Assembly (NCBI GenBank): GCA_002713215.1
Contig: PAVO01000055.1
Location: forward strand, 1 to 64,000
Direction of reading: 5' to 3'
Length of the DNA stretch: 64,000 nt
DNA from: Crocinitomicaceae bacterium
GTDB taxonomy: Bacteria > Bacteroidota > Bacteroidia > Flavobacteriales_G > Salibacteraceae
Both the position numbers and the translations under genes were made by a program. Within the stretch, counting starts at the first letter, position 1. Each line of letters starts with the position of its first letter. The notes under the pieces were generated by a model, which did not search any database, had not been told where the DNA came from, and worked only from the letters and a program-made list of their open reading frames with translations. Below are positions 61,227 through 64,000 of this stretch, in pieces.

Positions 61227-62366
61227 ATGAGTTTTTATGATAAAAATTTCCGATTAGGTATTTTAGGTGGAGGTCAATTGGGGCGAATGTTTATTCAGGA
61301 GGCCATAAACTACAACCTCAATACTTATGTTTTAGACCCATCACCTGATGCGCCATGCTCATCAATTGCAACAGAATTTCAATGCGGTGATTTTAAAGAC
61401 TATCAAACCGTGTTGGACTTTGGTAGCAAAGTAGACGTTGTTACCATTGAAATTGAACATGTTAACGTGGAGGCTCTAAAAAAGCTCCAATCCATGGGAA
61501 AGAAGGTCTTCCCACAGCCTGAAGTCTTAGAAATTGTAAAGGATAAAGGACTTCAAAAGGAGTTCTATGTTAAAAATAACATACCAACAGCAGGCTTTCG
61601 ATTAATCAATAACAAAAAAGAGATTGATCAGCATTTAGATGAATTCCCATTTATGCAAAAGGCCAGGACGGGTGGATATGATGGAAAAGGCGTTACTCCG
61701 TTGCGAAATTCCGATGACCTAAATAATGCCTTTGACTGTCCTTCTGTTCTTGAAAAAATGGTTCCATTCGAAATGGAGATTGCAGTTACCGTTGCACGAA
61801 ACGAGAATGGAGACGTTGAAACTTTTCCGGTTGTAGAATTGGATTTTAACCCTGAAGCTAACCTGGTTGAGTATTTATATTCACCGGCGCGGATTAGTGA
61901 TGACATAAAGGAAAAAGCCCGAAAAATTGCTATTGACACTGCAAATGCTTTTAACCTGGTTGGGTTATTGGCCGTTGAAATGTTCCTGACTCCTGATGGC
62001 GAAATATTGGTAAATGAAGTTGCACCACGAACCCATAACTCCGGCCATCATACCATTGAAGGAAATATTACATCTCAATTTGAGCAACACCTTCGGTCGG
62101 TATTGAATTTACCACTGGGAAAAACCGACATAGTATTACCAAGCGTTATGATTAACTTGCTTGGAGAAAAAGGATTCTCAGGGCCTGCAGTTTATGATGG
62201 TCTGGAAACTGTACTTAAAGAACCGGGAGTTCACGTGCATCTTTATGGCAAAACAGAAACGAAACCCTTTCGAAAAATGGGACATACCACCTGTACCGGA
62301 AACAACCTTGAGGACGCTTTGAGAAAGGCGAAGTTTGTCCAGAAAAATCTAAAAGTTAATGCTTAA
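61227..62366 (+). CDS. purK: 5-(carboxyamino)imidazole ribonucleotide synthase
   Basis: A 379-aa ATP-grasp enzyme of purine synthesis. It has the N-terminal LGILGGGQLGRMF, the central KARTGGYDGKG glycine loop, the EMEIAVTVARN segment and the VNEVAPRTHNSGHHTIEG motif that defines PurK. It uses ATP and bicarbonate to convert AIR to N5-CAIR, which PurE then rearranges; purE is not in this window. It is probably a single-gene unit. It lies 72 bp before the SulP gene on the same strand. Confidence 0.95.
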   Translation: MSFYDKNFRLGILGGGQLGRMFIQEAINYNLNTYVLDPSPDAPCSSIATEFQCGDFKDYQTVLDFGSKVDVVTIEIEHVNVEALKKLQSMGKKVFPQPEVLEIVKDKGLQKEFYVKNNIPTAGFRLINNKKEIDQHLDEFPFMQKARTGGYDGKGVTPLRNSDDLNNAFDCPSVLEKMVPFEMEIAVTVARNENGDVETFPVVELDFNPEANLVEYLYSPARISDDIKEKARKIAIDTANAFNLVGLLAVEMFLTPDGEILVNEVAPRTHNSGHHTIEGNITSQFEQHLRSVLNLPLGKTDIVLPSVMINLLGEKGFSGPAVYDGLETVLKEPGVHVHLYGKTETKPFRKMGHTTCTGNNLEDALRKAKFVQKNLKVNA

Positions 62367-62437
62367 TAACTTAAGTCGATTTTTAGTGTATTATTGGAAA
62401 TTTAATCCAAAAATGATCTGAGGTTCTTACTCAATAG

Positions 62438-64000
62438 ATGCCAAATAACTCATTTATAGAAAACCTGAAAAACGATCTTCCAGCAGGCTTGGTAGTCTTT
62501 CTGGTAGCTCTTCCACTCTGTTTGGGTATTGCTTCTGCTTCTGGGGCTGGAGATTTAGGCTTCTCACTTTTTAGCGGAATTATTGCAGGAGTTGTTGGCG
62601 GAATTATTGTTGGTTTTTTAAGTGGTTCATACATAGGTGCAAGTGGACCTGCAGCGGGTTTAGCTATAATTGTATTTACTTCCGTTCACGACCTGGGCTA
62701 TTCCACTTTTTTGGTTGCGGTAATTCTAGCCGGTTTCATTCAAATTCTTCTTGGTTTTTTAAAGGCTGGCTCAATTGCGTACTATTTTCCAAATTCGGTG
62801 GTAAAAGGTATGCTGGCCAGTATTGGGATCATTCTTATTCTTAAACAAATTCCACATGCCCTGGGTATTGATAAGGACCAGGAAGGTGATCTGACTTTTT
62901 TTCAAAGCGATGGACAAAATACACTGAGTGAAATTGCTAATGCTTTGGATCTATTCTCTCCTGGTGCCATTATAATTTCGGTTACCTGCCTCCTGTTTAT
63001 CATTCTTTGGGACCGGTTCTCAAAAGCCAAAGGAGGATTGTTGAAGTTGGTTCCAGGCGCTTTGCTAACTGTAGTTTTAGGAAGTTTAATCAATGAAATC
63101 TACATGGTTTACTTCCCAAATCTGGTAATTAGTGGAAATCACTTGGTAAGCATTCCTGTTTTTGATTCATTCGATGACATCAAAACCAATTTGGTATTCC
63201 CGGATTGGTCCTCCATTGGAAACAAAAGCATGTGGTTTACCGCAGTGACCATTGCTATTGTAGCAAGTTTAGCAACGTTAATGTGTCTGGAGGCCACAGA
63301 TAAAATTGATCCTAAAAAAAGAATTACTCCTGCCAATCGTGAACTAAAGGCGCAAGGTGTTGGAAACATTATAAGTGGTTTGCTTGGTGGCTTGCCCATT
63401 ACACAGGTTATTGTTAGAAGTAGCGCTAACGTTGATTCCGGTGGAATGACCAAAACGTCTACGATTTTTCATGGCTTTCTGCTTTTAATCTCAGTCCTGT
63501 TTGCCCCTCTCCTGCTCAACAAAATTCCACTTAGCGCGCTATCTGCGATTTTGTTTGTGATTGGATACAAACTGGCAAAGGTTTCCATTTTTAAGGAATT
63601 GTATTCTAGGGGCAAAGAACAGTTTATCCCCTTTATATGTACAGTTATTACCATTTTATTTACCGATCTGCTCATCGGTATTGGGATAGGCTTTTTAGTA
63701 GCCATTTACTTTATACTGAGACGAAACGTTGAGACCGATCACATTCAAATAAGTGAAGAAACCGAAGGAAAACACATTCACCGAATTATTCTGTCCGAGG
63801 AAGTAAGTTTCCTTAATAAAGGTGGGCTTCAGAATGCACTTAGGCATGTTAAGGCAGGAGAGGAAGTAATAATTGATGGCTCAAAGGCGGTGAATATTCC
63901 CTTCGACATTTTCGATTTAGTTAAAGAATTTGAAAGCACTTCGGGAGAAAAGGGAATTACTATTTTTCTAAAAGATTTTGACCGTCAGAAGGTTGGTTAA
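62438..64000 (+). CDS. SulP family anion transporter with STAS domain
   Basis: A 520-aa membrane protein with about 11-12 TM helices (residues 12-430) and a C-terminal STAS domain (about 430-520; IIDGSKAVNIPFDIFDLV). TM1 has DLPAGLVVFLVALPLCLGIA, and the SGPAAGLAIIV motif follows, as in SulP/SLC26. It carries sulfate, bicarbonate or a related anion, with STAS as regulatory module. The stop codon TAA occupies the last three bases of the window (63998-64000), so the gene is complete. In related genomes such genes sometimes sit beside carbonic anhydrase; the next gene is outside this window. Confidence 0.9.
   Translation: MPNNSFIENLKNDLPAGLVVFLVALPLCLGIASASGAGDLGFSLFSGIIAGVVGGIIVGFLSGSYIGASGPAAGLAIIVFTSVHDLGYSTFLVAVILAGFIQILLGFLKAGSIAYYFPNSVVKGMLASIGIILILKQIPHALGIDKDQEGDLTFFQSDGQNTLSEIANALDLFSPGAIIISVTCLLFIILWDRFSKAKGGLLKLVPGALLTVVLGSLINEIYMVYFPNLVISGNHLVSIPVFDSFDDIKTNLVFPDWSSIGNKSMWFTAVTIAIVASLATLMCLEATDKIDPKKRITPANRELKAQGVGNIISGLLGGLPITQVIVRSSANVDSGGMTKTSTIFHGFLLLISVLFAPLLLNKIPLSALSAILFVIGYKLAKVSIFKELYSRGKEQFIPFICTVITILFTDLLIGIGIGFLVAIYFILRRNVETDHIQISEETEGKHIHRIILSEEVSFLNKGGLQNALRHVKAGEEVIIDGSKAVNIPFDIFDLVKEFESTSGEKGITIFLKDFDRQKVG

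Noticed and set aside
1-64000. CRISPR arrays, rRNA, tRNA, transposase or integrase genes.
   Set aside because: No regularly spaced repeats, RNA gene cores or recombinase motifs were seen on either strand.

Overview
The window is about 64 kb of low-GC chromosome from a member of the Bacteroidota, most likely of the Flavobacteriales type. The evidence is three proteins with C-terminal type A sorting domains for the type IX secretion system (T9SS), a T9SS plug-domain protein, many upstream -7 boxes of the TAnnTTTG form used by this phylum's primary sigma factor, few Shine-Dalgarno sites, several TTG starts, and a two-subunit methylmalonyl-CoA mutase. I saw no rRNA, tRNA, CRISPR array, complete insertion sequence or replication origin.

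Layout. 0-8.1 kb is an accessory stretch: a CPBP membrane protease, then small plus-strand genes (a two-lobed aspartic protease, a lipoprotein archaemetzincin, a serine hydrolase, a DUF1493 protein, a DUF4062 protein with a small partner). A decayed second copy of the archaemetzincin 3' end lies 2.9 kb downstream of the first. 8.1-12 kb holds a transglutaminase-like gene and a sister gene that has lost its catalytic residues. 12.8-28.2 kb holds a nitrilase-family amidase, tandem T9SS cargo genes, a histidine kinase/response regulator pair, a 902-aa PLP decarboxylase-like enzyme, a large membrane protein with a GT9 glycosyltransferase, and an ATP-grasp ligase followed by a C45 Ntn-hydrolase. 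28.2-36.2 kb is mixed: T9SS cargo, aldehyde dehydrogenase, lipoprotein, Nramp-like transporter, ApaG, T9SS plug protein, peroxiredoxin. 36.4-40.3 kb is an RHS protein with a lipase-like C-terminus, followed by an ankyrin-repeat lipoprotein gene interrupted at an A11 tract. 40.5-51.5 kb is mostly housekeeping (Smr, Nudix, YaaA, SDR, TerC, YbaB, methylmalonyl-CoA mutase, DivIC/FtsB-like, cold shock). 51.8-54.6 kb is a RiPP-type cluster: a Cys-rich EGKCG precursor, a DUF692/MNIO enzyme, a DUF2063 partner and an outer-membrane-like protein. 54.7-64 kb holds envelope proteins with SPOR domains, a LOG-family protein, a DUF2807 lipoprotein, purK and a SulP transporter that ends on the last base.

How they fit together. 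The best candidates for a distinctive system are: (1) the bufferin/HvfA-like precursor cluster, whose core motifs are split into two blocks and which has an intrinsic terminator between precursor and maturase; (2) the RHS-lipase plus ankyrin lipoprotein, read as a polymorphic toxin and immunity pair; (3) the PLP decarboxylase / ATP-grasp / C45 hydrolase / nitrilase set, read as a possible amine-conjugate pathway; (4) the active and pseudo-transglutaminase pair; and (5) the DUF4062 pair. The functions given for these five are inferred from domain content and gene order.
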